Source: Bacteroidales bacterium
Lineage (GTDB): Bacteria > Bacteroidota > Bacteroidia > Bacteroidales > GCA-2748055
Assembly (NCBI GenBank): GCA_016936975.1
Contig: JAFGWU010000065.1
Coordinates: forward strand, 1 to 64,000
DNA: 64,000 nt
Reading direction: 5' to 3'
The position numbers were made by a program, and so were the translations under genes. Below are positions 8,985-19,040 of the stretch, piece by piece; the first letter of the stretch is position 1; every line of letters begins with the position of its first letter. Below the pieces are notes generated by a model. That model was given only the letters and a program-made list of their open reading frames with translations, did not search any database and was not told the DNA's origin.

Positions 8985-10061
8985 CTAGCGTTTAAAGTAG
9001 GGTCCGGCCTGTGAGGAAGTTCCGGGAACATCATCCTCAATGTAGGGCCATCCGTCCTCATCCCAATGGATTTTATCCAGCATCAGGGGTCTTCTGGTAG
9101 CTCCCCCGGGTAAATATGGATTTTCAAGCTCCACGGCATGATACAGCAACCATTCATCCCCGTTATCATCCACGATAATCTCGGCGTTATGTCCGGGTCC
9201 TACGAACTTAAGACCGTCTCCCTTCAGTAAGAGCGTTCCGTGCACGCCCTGTGTGGCTATATCAGTACCATCTTTATCCAGATAGGGACCCTTAATATTA
9301 TCGGCCCTGGCCATAACGACCTTGTAGGTGGAATTGGGACCATCGCAACAAAATCCTCCCGAACCCAGGAAATAATATTTGTCATTTTTCTTGTAAATGG
9401 TGGTGGCCTCAAACTGATCCCCGCCGATGCGGAATTTCTCCCCGATAAATGCCGTGAGCGTGTTATTGAGTTCGATGCCATAAATCCCCCTGAAACTGCC
9501 CCAGAACAGATAGTACTTTCTGTTTCGTCCTTCACCTTCAAAGTAGAAAAACGGATCGATGCTGTTGTCCACGCCGCTCGACTGAGAATCCAGGAACTTA
9601 CCCCGGTCCTCAAACGGTCCCATTGGCGTTGAAGCTGTTGCAAGTCCGATTCCGGGATTTGAATCCCCCCAGAGGGATAGGCTGTAGAACATATAGTACT
9701 TCTCGCTGTAAAACGTCACATCCGGGGCCCAGATGCCACCTGACTTCCATGACGGCTTGACCTCAAAGGCATCCCCCACATACTCCCAGTTCACCAGGTC
9801 GGGTGATTTGACGATGGGGGTTACCCTGTGAATGCCTTCAAACCAGGTATTCTCTGTTCCGTAAGCATAAAACCAGCCATCCTTGCCGCGAACAACGGTG
9901 GGATCCGCGAGGTCGGGCACAAACACCGGGTTGGTATAGGTGGGAATGGTGTCGCTGGGCGGGTCATTCCATATCAAAACCTCTTCCTCTTTATTATTGC
10001 AGGCGTTTAAACTGATTGCCGCCAGAAGAATTCCGATATTAATGCAAAGATGATGTTTCAT
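8985..10061 (-). CDS. GH43-family glycosidase, lipoprotein
   Basis: GH43 beta-propeller enzyme with a lipoprotein signal (AISLNAC lipobox around residue 21). Family motifs: catalytic base Asp in DLADPTVVRGKDG, IWAPDVTFYSEKYYMFYS, the modulating Asp in NSIDPFF, and a Glu in FEATTIYKKNDKYYF. A cluster of GPGHNAEI with a His is typical of the metal-lined propeller core in several GH43 subfamilies. Length of 358 residues is a single catalytic module without an extra carbohydrate-binding domain. It is the first enzyme after susD (57-bp gap). Substrate could be an arabinan, arabinoxylan or arabinogalactan side chain; sequence alone does not decide. Confidence 0.88.
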   Translation of the reverse strand: MKHHLCINIGILLAAISLNACNNKEEEVLIWNDPPSDTIPTYTNPVFVPDLADPTVVRGKDGWFYAYGTENTWFEGIHRVTPIVKSPDLVNWEYVGDAFEVKPSWKSGGIWAPDVTFYSEKYYMFYSLSLWGDSNPGIGLATASTPMGPFEDRGKFLDSQSSGVDNSIDPFFYFEGEGRNRKYYLFWGSFRGIYGIELNNTLTAFIGEKFRIGGDQFEATTIYKKNDKYYFLGSGGFCCDGPNSTYKVVMARADNIKGPYLDKDGTDIATQGVHGTLLLKGDGLKFVGPGHNAEIIVDDNGDEWLLYHAVELENPYLPGGATRRPLMLDKIHWDEDGWPYIEDDVPGTSSQAGPYFKR

Positions 10062-10118
10062 ATCATATCAATTTTCAAGTTTGTTTATTTTATCTCTTCA
10101 GAAACCGGTTGGTATCAA

Positions 10119-11657
10119 TTAATAACCGGGATTTTGCACCAGTCCTTTAACCAAAGGGACCTCCCTGTAGGGAATCGGGAAACGGTTATGCGTTCCGATC
10201 TCAAAATTCAAAAATTCTTCATCCCGCTGGGCCAGCCAGTTAATATCTGCCTGGTTTTCAAACATCCCCCATCTCTCCAGATCAAACCAGCGTGTGCTTT
10301 CTCCTGCCAGTTCAACCGTCCGTTCATGTTTGATCTGTTCGCGCATTTTTGCCTGATTATTACCGACCCCCGTAAAAACCGTCGAGTTTTCAAGGTCAGG
10401 CATTCCAACCCTGTTTCGAACCATATTTATATACTGATAGGATTCAGCGGTCCTCCCAACCTCGTTAAGGGCTTCAGCAAGCATCAGGTAAATATCTGCC
10501 AGCCTCAGGACGCGAAAGTTAATGCCCGAATTATAATCTTCCCCGGTCTGGGTATCATAATTGGTATACTTTTTCCAGTATATGGTTCCGCGTTCCAGTC
10601 CCCATGTATCCCACGTTTTTCCGTAGAATAATTCTGCCGGATTTTCCGGATCATAATAAAAGAGGGTATGTTTCAGTCTCGGGTCGGGATCCCCGGTTGT
10701 TGTTTTTTCAAGAAGGAAATCATTATAAAGCGACATCCGCGGGTCGGCATCGGCCCATGCACATCCGTCAACCTGCAGTCCGAGGAATTTCGCGCGCTGA
10801 CTTCCCAGTTCAATTCCTGCCAGTGTCCCGTATGCAAACTGAACCTCGAACAGCGATTCACTGTTATTTTCATTCGCCGCGGTAAAGTTGTCCCCGTAAT
10901 TGGGAACCAGTTCATACAGGGTTTGCCCGTTCAGTCCCTTCATTTCTACGATGGTTTCCATTTGCTCCAGTGCATTGTCCCACTCCCTCAACTGCATATA
11001 AATCCTGGCAAGCATTCCCCTTGCGGCACCCTCGGTGACACGCCCGAAATCATTGGAATCCTCATACTCCACGGGAAGTTTTGAAATCGCCTCTTCAAAA
11101 TCTTTGCCCGCCTGCCTGTAAAGGTCCTCCTGTTCCCCAATGGGGGGATCCTCTCCACCCGCAAACGATGTGGTCTGTATCGGACCGCGGCCGAATGTAC
11201 CTGCAAGATTAAAGTAGTGAATCCCTCGCAGGAACAATGCCTCTCCCAAAACCCGATCACGCAGTTCAGGGTCCATCTCGGCATCGGGAGCATTATCAAT
11301 CACCTGGTTTGCCCAGAATATGCCTTTATATATATCCAGCCATGGAAAAAAGATACCCTCGGCCGCAGCATCATTATACGATCCGGTCCTGAAATTCGAA
11401 TAGGACTGGAAATGCGGATTCGGACTGTGACTCCACCCTTCGTCGGACCTGGAAACATAGAGGATATGCAGCCAACGGCTGTAGCAACCGTTGAAACGAA
11501 GAGGCCTGTAAGCCGCATTGATGCCATTCAGTATTTCATCCTCTGTTTTCCAGTAATCCGCTGCCGACTGCTGGTTCGGATTGGTCCGCTCCAAAAAATC
11601 CTCCGAACAGGAAGAAACCAGGAAGGTTGCCAGGAATAGTGCTATATATCTCATCAT
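10119..11657 (-). CDS. susD: SusD/RagB-type glycan-binding lipoprotein
   Basis: Outer-membrane glycan-binding partner of the SusC-like transporter. The N-terminus (MMRYIALFLATFLVSSC) has a lipobox at Cys17, followed by the SusD start DFLERTNPNQQSAADYW. The body contains tetratricopeptide-like helices (RGMLARIYMQLREWDNALEQM) and the typical C-terminal block (LRLADIYLMLAEALNEVG, ERTVELAGESTRWFDLERWG, FPIPYREV). At 512 residues it is normal for the family. Its start lies 8 bp after the susC stop, the usual tight pairing. It would deliver oligosaccharide from the cell surface to the SusC barrel. Confidence 0.95.
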   Translation of the reverse strand: MMRYIALFLATFLVSSCSEDFLERTNPNQQSAADYWKTEDEILNGINAAYRPLRFNGCYSRWLHILYVSRSDEGWSHSPNPHFQSYSNFRTGSYNDAAAEGIFFPWLDIYKGIFWANQVIDNAPDAEMDPELRDRVLGEALFLRGIHYFNLAGTFGRGPIQTTSFAGGEDPPIGEQEDLYRQAGKDFEEAISKLPVEYEDSNDFGRVTEGAARGMLARIYMQLREWDNALEQMETIVEMKGLNGQTLYELVPNYGDNFTAANENNSESLFEVQFAYGTLAGIELGSQRAKFLGLQVDGCAWADADPRMSLYNDFLLEKTTTGDPDPRLKHTLFYYDPENPAELFYGKTWDTWGLERGTIYWKKYTNYDTQTGEDYNSGINFRVLRLADIYLMLAEALNEVGRTAESYQYINMVRNRVGMPDLENSTVFTGVGNNQAKMREQIKHERTVELAGESTRWFDLERWGMFENQADINWLAQRDEEFLNFEIGTHNRFPIPYREVPLVKGLVQNPGY

Positions 11658-11665
11658 TATATCCT

Positions 11666-14600
11666 TTAAAAATTAAACTGAATACCTGCAAGAAACGTGC
11701 GTACGGGAGGAAAATGCCCGGAATCATTTCCTTTGGCAAAAACACTGCCTCCAGATATCTCAGGATCATAGCCTGAATATTTGGTAATGGTAAACAGGTT
11801 TTGCGTGCCGATATAAACCCGCAGTAATTCTGAATCGGGCAGGCGCCCCCTGATCCTGTCAAGGGGTATGCTGTAGCCGATCTGCAGATTTTTTAACCGG
11901 AGGTAGGAACCATCCTCGATCCACCGTTCGGTATTGGCCTTAGCATTGTCGTTCGGACCGATAAAGGCTCTTGGCGTGGTTGTGGATGGATTCTCCTTCG
12001 TCCATGGCTCCAGACCGGCCGGAAAATTACCGACATCATCCATCCGCTCCAGCCAGAATTTCCCGTCATTGTATATCTTGTTTCCATAAACCCCGGTAAT
12101 AAACAATGTGACATCAAAGTTTTTATATCCCCCTGAAAAACTGAGGGCGCCTTCGAACTTAGGCAATGGAGAACCAACATACTGACGGTCATCGGCATTT
12201 ATGATCCCGTCATTGTTAAAATCGGTATAACGGATATCCCCCGGCCGCGCATCGGGCTGTATCAAAACCCGCACATCTTCACCCGTTACCGTATCGGTCA
12301 CAGTGATGGCATGATCATAAACCTCCTCAATGCTCTGGAAGATGCCTTCTGTTCTGATGACATAAAAATCCCCGATCGAACGTCCCTTTTCCGACCGGTT
12401 CACATTGTTGAGACCTGCTTCCCTGAAGCTGTCCCCCAGTTCAAGCACAATGGACTTGATGAACGTGAGATTCAAATTTGCGTCATACCAGAAATCACCC
12501 AGGTTCTCCTTATAACCAAAGGTTAACTCCAATCCCTGGTTATTGATCTTCCCGTAATTGGTCCAGGGTGTAATATCCGTGCCATCTGTCCAGCTTGTGG
12601 GTATCTGAACCAGTAAATCGCTGGATACCGAATTGAAATATTCGACAGAACCATACAGCTGGTTCTGAAACAATCCGAAATCGGCCCCAACGTTAAATGT
12701 CGTCCGAGTTTCCCATTTAATAAACGGGTTCTCGCGGCCCTTCTGAATCGCTCCCCCGTAATATTTCTGGTCCACCCCGAAGATCCCTCCTTCACTGACA
12801 TTTATATAGGTCGTGTAGTCGTAATTCCCAAGGGCCTGCTGGTCACCGATAACACCATAACTTATCCGGAGTTTGAGGTTACTGACAATATCTTTTGCTC
12901 CCGCAAAAAAATCCTCTTCACTGATACGCCATCCGAACGACCCCGAGGGGAAGTTACCGTACCGGTTTTCAAAACCAAACCTGGAAGAACCATCCCTTCT
13001 GTAGTTTAACTGGAAGAGGTACTTTTCGCGGAATGCGTAATTGATCCTTCCCAGGAATGAGATCATGGCGTACTCCGAGTCGGTCCCCTCTGCATTGGGT
13101 TCGGTGTTTCCGGAGCTCAGAACCCAGTATCCGTCGACCACATTGTAAACGCTTCCTGATATGCCCTTGGAAATGGTCTGCTGGGAGGTATACCCGGCAA
13201 GGGCATTGATCCGGTGATCATTAAACACCTTGTTGAACTCCAGCGTGTTTTCCATGAGGTAAGAGGAGAAATCTCCCCTGTTTTCATAAACCTGGTTCTC
13301 ATAGGAGGATTGCGAGAGATAACGGATCTGGTTGAACCGGTGCTCCTCCCTGTCGTGCCAGGTGAAATACTCCAACCCTGCATTCAATTTATATTTCAGG
13401 AAGGAGAACAGTTGAAGCTCGGCGTAGACATTACCGATCAGCCTGTTCCCGGTTTCGATCCGGTAAAGGTTATCCTGCAGTCCGATGGGGTTGGAACCAT
13501 AGGTCTGGTAAGCATTGCTTCCGTAACCGTATCCGCTTTCGTTATTTTCGTCATAAACCGGGATAACCGGGGGCATCCTGGCAAGATCAATGAACGGAAC
13601 CCCGTTCAGTGGCCGGGTGTAGGTTCTCCCTGCCAGGATATTTTCCCCTATGGTGAGAATGCCCTTCTTCATTTCACTGTTGACGCGAATGTTGTAGCGG
13701 TCATACTTCGGACCGTAAACAACGCCATCCTGGAGGAATGCATTACCCGAAATCAGGTAATTTCCCAGTTCATTGCCGCCTGAGACGGTGAGATTGTAGT
13801 CCTGGGTCGAACCCGTTTTAAAAAATTCATCCTGCCAGTCGGTATTAACCAGGGTATCTCCCTGTGCCGGTTCTCCGGGCCAGATCTTGCCGGCATTTTC
13901 ATAGGCCATCCGGTTTACCCGTAGGAATTCGATACTGTTCGCCATGTCAAGCCGCCGGGCAATCTGCTGCAGGCCATAACTCGACGAGAAATTGATCTTC
14001 GGGGCTCCGCTCACACCTTTCCTGGTGGTGATGATGATGACCCCGTTGGCACCACGCGATCCGTAAAGCGCTGTTGCAGAAGCATCTTTCAGGACCTGGA
14101 TCGACTCCACGTCATTGACATTAAATTCACGCTGTGCGCCCTCCAGGATCATCCCGTCAACCACATATAAAGGCCCTACATTCGAGAAACTTCCTATACC
14201 TCTGATTCTGATATCGGCAACGGAACCCGGCCGGCCACTGGTAGTGACGGTCACCCCGGGGACCTGACCCTGCAAGGACTGGCCAATGGTTGGGGATTGC
14301 TGTTTTTTCATCCGGTCGACATCAACCACCCCTACAGCCCCGGTAAGATCCTTTTTTCGCTGGGTCCCATAACCCACAACAACCAACTCCTCCAACTCCT
14401 CAATCCTCGGTACCAACTGAACGTCTATGACATCCCGCACCCCGTCATACTCCACTTCATAGGTTTCATACCCTATGAAGGAATAACTCAGAACCTCCCC
14501 TTCGCTGACCATGATGGTGTATCTTCCCTCCGCGTCGGTGATGGTGCCCCTTGCCGTTCCCTTGATTAAAACCGATACACCCGGGAGTGAACTTTCCGCA

Positions 14601-14713
14601 TCCCGCACAATTCCTGAGACGGAGCGCTGGGAAAAGGCCGTTATGGCATAAGCCAGCAGGAAAAATAAGATTCCTGCACGTCGAAAAAAATTGTTGGTAA
14701 TTAAGTGGTTCAT
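11666..14713 (-). CDS. susC: SusC/RagA-type TonB-dependent outer-membrane transporter
   Basis: TonB-dependent transporter that imports oligosaccharides across the outer membrane with SusD. Order of parts: signal peptide (residues 1-28), carboxypeptidase-regulatory-like beta-sandwich (SVSGIVRDAESSLPGVSV, about 30-105), TonB-box region and the SusC signature VVGYGTQRKKDLTGAVG, plug domain with DIRIRGIGSFSNVGPLYVVDG and the VLKDASATALYGSRGANG motif, then a beta-barrel ending in aromatic QFNF. Length of 1015 residues is typical. First gene of the minus-strand utilisation operon and divergent from the HTCS gene. No TAnnTTTG promoter box was found directly upstream on the minus strand. Confidence 0.96.
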   Translation of the reverse strand: MNHLITNNFFRRAGILFFLLAYAITAFSQRSVSGIVRDAESSLPGVSVLIKGTARGTITDAEGRYTIMVSEGEVLSYSFIGYETYEVEYDGVRDVIDVQLVPRIEELEELVVVGYGTQRKKDLTGAVGVVDVDRMKKQQSPTIGQSLQGQVPGVTVTTSGRPGSVADIRIRGIGSFSNVGPLYVVDGMILEGAQREFNVNDVESIQVLKDASATALYGSRGANGVIIITTRKGVSGAPKINFSSSYGLQQIARRLDMANSIEFLRVNRMAYENAGKIWPGEPAQGDTLVNTDWQDEFFKTGSTQDYNLTVSGGNELGNYLISGNAFLQDGVVYGPKYDRYNIRVNSEMKKGILTIGENILAGRTYTRPLNGVPFIDLARMPPVIPVYDENNESGYGYGSNAYQTYGSNPIGLQDNLYRIETGNRLIGNVYAELQLFSFLKYKLNAGLEYFTWHDREEHRFNQIRYLSQSSYENQVYENRGDFSSYLMENTLEFNKVFNDHRINALAGYTSQQTISKGISGSVYNVVDGYWVLSSGNTEPNAEGTDSEYAMISFLGRINYAFREKYLFQLNYRRDGSSRFGFENRYGNFPSGSFGWRISEEDFFAGAKDIVSNLKLRISYGVIGDQQALGNYDYTTYINVSEGGIFGVDQKYYGGAIQKGRENPFIKWETRTTFNVGADFGLFQNQLYGSVEYFNSVSSDLLVQIPTSWTDGTDITPWTNYGKINNQGLELTFGYKENLGDFWYDANLNLTFIKSIVLELGDSFREAGLNNVNRSEKGRSIGDFYVIRTEGIFQSIEEVYDHAITVTDTVTGEDVRVLIQPDARPGDIRYTDFNNDGIINADDRQYVGSPLPKFEGALSFSGGYKNFDVTLFITGVYGNKIYNDGKFWLERMDDVGNFPAGLEPWTKENPSTTTPRAFIGPNDNAKANTERWIEDGSYLRLKNLQIGYSIPLDRIRGRLPDSELLRVYIGTQNLFTITKYSGYDPEISGGSVFAKGNDSGHFPPVRTFLAGIQFNF

Positions 14714-15013
14714 AAAAACTGTTGTTAGTAGATTTTAAAATCCTGATTAGTAACACCGCTCCGGTTCCCTGCACAAAGCTGTTTCCAACAATCCGAAACA
14801 AATAATCAAATATTCAAACCATGTAAAGAACAGTATTCCTACATATAAATTTAAAACATAAAGGCACTGGCCATCAGAATAAATCATCATTTTTTCAGCA
14901 CAAATGTTCATAAAACTGATTATTAATTATTTACAGAAATTTTTATCTGAACATCATTTGTTATGAATTTTCCCTGGCCTATATTTGCATAGACAGGATC
15001 ACATAGATCTTCA
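14714..15013. promoter_or_regulatory. Divergent intergenic region susC / HTCS
   Basis: AT-rich 300-bp region without genes. It carries the HTCS promoter at its right end. HTCS binding sites controlling susC are expected here, but no consensus dyad could be assigned. A spaced TTCATAA / TTATGAA pair (near 14908 and 14961) is the only symmetry noticed. Confidence 0.45.
14957..14987 (+). promoter_or_regulatory. Bacteroidota-type promoter of the HTCS gene
   Basis: TTTG at 14957-14960 and TATATTTG at 14980-14987 match the -33 and -7 (TAnnTTTG) elements with a 19-bp spacer. The -7 box lies 26 bp before the HTCS start codon, leaving a short leader. Confidence 0.75.
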
Positions 15014-18000
15014 ATGAACGTATATAGCAGACAGAAAATCTTAGGATTCACCATATCCATTCTGATTACGGTTTCCTCTGCAGGTCAGAGCTTCATTCAT
15101 CTGACCAGTAACGACGGACTCCCCGATAATCATGCACGTTTTATTTACCAGGATTCAAGCCTCTACATTTACATCGGTACACGAAACGGCTTGTCGCGGT
15201 ATGATGGTTATAATTTTTCAGGGGCATCGGTCTGCGACACCCTTTCGCTGGCACCCAGGGAGTTTTCGGCAATGATTGAAAGCGAAGAGGGCTACTTTAC
15301 GGTTGCCTCTTCAGGGATTTTTCGTTACGACAAAAAGCACAACAGCCTTAAGCTCTCCAGAGAGCTTAACCTCCTGGATGAAGCCTGCTTCACCCGTTTC
15401 GGGGACAAATTGTATTGTGGCAACAGTGCCGGGCTTTTTGTTTTTGAACCCCGTTCCGGGCATTGGGTAAACTGCAACCATTACCTCTCCGGCATGGAAG
15501 GAGTACACGTCCGAAAAATGATGGCGACACCCCGGGGCGAACTGCTGCTGGGTACCAGTAAAGGTTTTTTCCGGTTCGGGGAAGATATGAGCCTGCTGGA
15601 AACAGATATTGGAAATAATTCTTTTTATCATAATATCACAGGGATAGTGCAGGATCGCAACGGCGGCTACTGGTTCTCCACTTTTAACAACCTTTACTTC
15701 AGGAATGCCGATTTTCAAAAGGGGAAAGAGTACAGGGAGCAGTTTGCAGATAAACATATCAGGTGCCTTGAAACAGATGCCGACCACCGGATCTGGATTG
15801 GGGGAGAATTTGGTATTATAATCATTGACCCGGAAAGCAAAAAAACAACAGAGTTATTCAGGGATATATCCAATAGTCGCGGATTGAACGATAATGCGGT
15901 TTATTCGATATTCAGGGATCAATCCGATAATATTTGGGTGGGAACCTATTTTGGAGGAATCAATCTCTGGAGTGGGTCGTTTGATAATTTTTCATCCTAC
16001 CTCCCCGGACCCGCCGGTTACCATTTAAGCGGTAAAGTGGTGAGGGAAATGCAGGAAGACCGTTCCGGGAACCTCTGGCTTGCCCTGGAAGACGGGGGCC
16101 TCAATTATCTGAACCTTAAAACGGGCCGAGTCAAACGGTTTTTTTTCGCCACTGAGAACGAATACAGGAATGTCCATTCCGTCATACTGAAACATGATAC
16201 ACTCTGGGTGGGCTCATTCAATAACGGCCTTGAATGCTATAAAATTACCTTCATGGACAGTGATCCTTTCCTGACCAGGATTTACTCCTGCCTTGAAGAT
16301 GAGATGATTTTTGCCATCTCCCCGAGCCGCGACAATAAAATTTATGCCGGATCGGCCGGGGCAATCTACATCATTGATATTCAAAAAAGAAAAGTTGAGA
16401 CCTGTAACGAAGAGATTTTCAGGAACAGGATCATCTATACACTCAAAGTGATATCAAACAGCAAGCTCCTGGTGGGTACACTCCGGAACGGCCTCTACCA
16501 TTGTGATCTGGATCATAATATCACGACCTCCTATTTAAAGGATGAGGACAACCGTTTGATGCAGAGTATCTCCTCAATCAACAGGCTGGACAGCATCAGT
16601 TACACCGTCACCAGCTCCAGCGGCCTCCACATTTTTAACGTGGGAACCGGAACACTGAAATGCCTGTTGCACAGTGAAGAACCTTACGAATTCAGAGCGG
16701 TCGCTATTGATCAGGAGGGGGATTTCTGGATCAGTTCCACAAACGGACTTTTCTACTTTGATCCACGAAGGGATTTAGTCAGAAAATATACCCGGTACAA
16801 CGGGTTACCCGAGAATCAGTTTAATTTCAATTCCGCTTTCAGAACCCTTGATAACCGACTGTTTTTTGGTTCCTACCAGGGACTTATCACCTTTGATCCC
16901 GTTAAACTTAAACGACTTGAAGAACGCGTCCCGAATGTGAGCTTTACCGGGTACACAGTGGTCGGAGAGGACAGGAAGACCCTGGAATCCTTCTATTTTG
17001 ACAATAACTCCGGAATTCTCCGGCTCAGACCTTACCAGACTTTCCTATCTCTCGAATTCTCAGCACTGGGATTTACCCGTGTAAGGGACCTTAACTACCA
17101 GATGCGAATTTTGGGCCAGAGCAAAAACTGGGACGATTTGAATTCCAACCGCTCGGTTACGCTCACAAAGCTCTCAAAAGGATGGCACAAGGTTGAAATC
17201 AGGCCCGTCTCAGAAGGCTCGGTCTTTGGCCCACCAACCATGTTGAGAATCTATCGCCAGCCAGCCTGGTGGCAGACAATTTATGCCATTCTCATTTATC
17301 TTTTCCTGTTAACTGCTCTTTTACTGGTCATCAGAAAGGTCTTTATCGGCCGGCAAAAAGAGAAAAATGCACTGGCACTGGAACGATTGGAAAAGGAACA
17401 ACAGAAAAAATTGAATGAACAGAAAATGCGCTTCTTCCTTGACATATCCCATGAGTTCAGAACACCGCTGACGATTATAGGAGGCACTATCTCCAATATC
17501 CTGAGAAAGTTCAATCCGCGAGAAGAACTCAGAACGAAGCTGGAAACCATCCGTAATACATCGGATGACCTTAACCAACTGGTTAATGATTTCATCGATT
17601 ATGAGAAATCCGTTTCAGGATTGAAACCAATCCAGCTGGAAAGAAAACCGATTCTGCCTTTTGTGGAAAAAGCCTCCAGCATGTTTGACAACTGGGCAGA
17701 AATTAACGACCTGGTTTATACAAAGAATATTCAGCAAAGTAATGAGACCGGTTATTTTGATCCTCAAAAATTGGAAAGGATTATTTATAACCTTCTGTCC
17801 AATGCGTTTAAGTATAATAACAGGAATGGCTCCGTAGTGATAGAGTCAAACCTTCGAAAGGAGGGCGAAACCCGCCTGGAGTTCAGGGTTAAGGATACCG
17901 GACCGGGAGTTCCCGATAAAATATGTAATGATTTAAAAAAATATCTTGAAGGTAAGGATGAATCTATTGCCGGTCAGGAGGGCATCGGGCTGGTTTATAC

Positions 18001-18955
18001 GGCACGACTCATTCATCAGATGTCGGGGAAAATGCAGATTGAATCCGAACCGGGAAAGGGAACCGGTATTGTCGTGGAAATACCGGTTGTTCTTCCGGAA
18101 AACGAACCGGCATCTCAGGAGACTGAATTTGAAAGCAGGGCAATTTCAATCCCGGGCTCCACGGAGGAAAGAAACGTCAGGTCGATGATAAAAGAGGAGA
18201 AAAAGCCTTTGATCCTGGTCATAGACGACAATAGAGACCTGCTTCATATGCTTGAGGAAAGCCTTGAACCGGAATATAGGACCTTTACGCTTACCAGTCC
18301 CCTGCAGGCTCTCTCTATTGCCACACAACAGGACTTTTCCCTGGTAATCTGTGATATCATGATGCCTGAGATGAACGGTTTTGAAGTGATAGAGTCTTTT
18401 CAGTCCAATATCCTGCTCTCCCATATACCCATTCTGATTCTGACTGCCGCCGCCGATAAGAGCGTAGAGTTAAACAGTTATAAAAAAGGGGCTGTCTCCT
18501 ATCTTTCGAAACCCTTTAAAATCGATGAGCTTAAAATAAAGGTCGAATCCATCCTCTCTTTAAGACGCGAACTGATCCGGCGTTTTCAAAGCAGTAAGGA
18601 TTTTCATTACGGGGAGATAACCTGCTCAGCAAAGGATGAACAGTTCCTGCAAAAAGCCGTTTCTGTCGTTCATGAACATCTGAACAATCCGGAGTTTGAT
18701 GTGGAGCAATTCTGCGAACGGATGAATGTCAGCAGGACCCTTCTTCATACAAAACTGAAAAGCATTACAGGACAGTCTGCTACAGAATTTATCCGGAAGA
18801 TCCGGTTGGATAAAGCTTACATATACCTGAAAAAAGGTTCCATGCCTGTATCTGAAGTAGCCTATTTATGCGGATTCAACGATCCTAACTATTTTTCAAG
18901 ATGTTTCAGGAAAGCATTCAATGTCTTTCCGTCAAAAGTACGGGATGGGTCTTAA
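15014..18955 (+). CDS. Hybrid two-component system sensor/regulator (HTCS)
   Basis: One-protein signalling system that senses glycan fragments in the periplasm and activates the adjacent utilisation genes. Parts in order: signal/TM segment (about 8-25), two seven-bladed reg-propeller domains (about 30-660, with repeated DxxGxxWxGT-like strands such as DQSDNIWVGTYFGGIN), Y_Y_Y domain (about 670-745), a membrane span (about 753-775), histidine kinase with His813 in DISHEFRTP, ATPase domain with NLLSNAFKYN, receiver domain with Asp1114 in VICDIMMPEMNG and Lys in YLSKPF, and a C-terminal AraC-type helix-turn-helix (about 1215-1313, ending in GFNDPNYFSRCFRKAF). All expected catalytic residues are present. 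It is divergent from susC. Confidence 0.95.
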   Translation: MNVYSRQKILGFTISILITVSSAGQSFIHLTSNDGLPDNHARFIYQDSSLYIYIGTRNGLSRYDGYNFSGASVCDTLSLAPREFSAMIESEEGYFTVASSGIFRYDKKHNSLKLSRELNLLDEACFTRFGDKLYCGNSAGLFVFEPRSGHWVNCNHYLSGMEGVHVRKMMATPRGELLLGTSKGFFRFGEDMSLLETDIGNNSFYHNITGIVQDRNGGYWFSTFNNLYFRNADFQKGKEYREQFADKHIRCLETDADHRIWIGGEFGIIIIDPESKKTTELFRDISNSRGLNDNAVYSIFRDQSDNIWVGTYFGGINLWSGSFDNFSSYLPGPAGYHLSGKVVREMQEDRSGNLWLALEDGGLNYLNLKTGRVKRFFFATENEYRNVHSVILKHDTLWVGSFNNGLECYKITFMDSDPFLTRIYSCLEDEMIFAISPSRDNKIYAGSAGAIYIIDIQKRKVETCNEEIFRNRIIYTLKVISNSKLLVGTLRNGLYHCDLDHNITTSYLKDEDNRLMQSISSINRLDSISYTVTSSSGLHIFNVGTGTLKCLLHSEEPYEFRAVAIDQEGDFWISSTNGLFYFDPRRDLVRKYTRYNGLPENQFNFNSAFRTLDNRLFFGSYQGLITFDPVKLKRLEERVPNVSFTGYTVVGEDRKTLESFYFDNNSGILRLRPYQTFLSLEFSALGFTRVRDLNYQMRILGQSKNWDDLNSNRSVTLTKLSKGWHKVEIRPVSEGSVFGPPTMLRIYRQPAWWQTIYAILIYLFLLTALLLVIRKVFIGRQKEKNALALERLEKEQQKKLNEQKMRFFLDISHEFRTPLTIIGGTISNILRKFNPREELRTKLETIRNTSDDLNQLVNDFIDYEKSVSGLKPIQLERKPILPFVEKASSMFDNWAEINDLVYTKNIQQSNETGYFDPQKLERIIYNLLSNAFKYNNRNGSVVIESNLRKEGETRLEFRVKDTGPGVPDKICNDLKKYLEGKDESIAGQEGIGLVYTARLIHQMSGKMQIESEPGKGTGIVVEIPVVLPENEPASQETEFESRAISIPGSTEERNVRSMIKEEKKPLILVIDDNRDLLHMLEESLEPEYRTFTLTSPLQALSIATQQDFSLVICDIMMPEMNGFEVIESFQSNILLSHIPILILTAAADKSVELNSYKKGAVSYLSKPFKIDELKIKVESILSLRRELIRRFQSSKDFHYGEITCSAKDEQFLQKAVSVVHEHLNNPEFDVEQFCERMNVSRTLLHTKLKSITGQSATEFIRKIRLDKAYIYLKKGSMPVSEVAYLCGFNDPNYFSRCFRKAFNVFPSKVRDGS

Positions 18956-19040
18956 ACAGGTTAAGCCGGTAACATGATGGCCCATTAACAGACTGTTGAG
19001 ATTGTGGTATTTTAACTGTCCTGCTTTTAATTAAACCACC

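Noticed and set aside
10050-10631. Open frame of 193 codons on the plus strand
   Set aside because: Antisense to the end of the susD gene; no recognisable motif.
14714-14900. TAnnTTTG promoter for susC on the minus strand
   Set aside because: Several CAAA-containing words were examined on the plus strand, but none completes CAAAnnTA.
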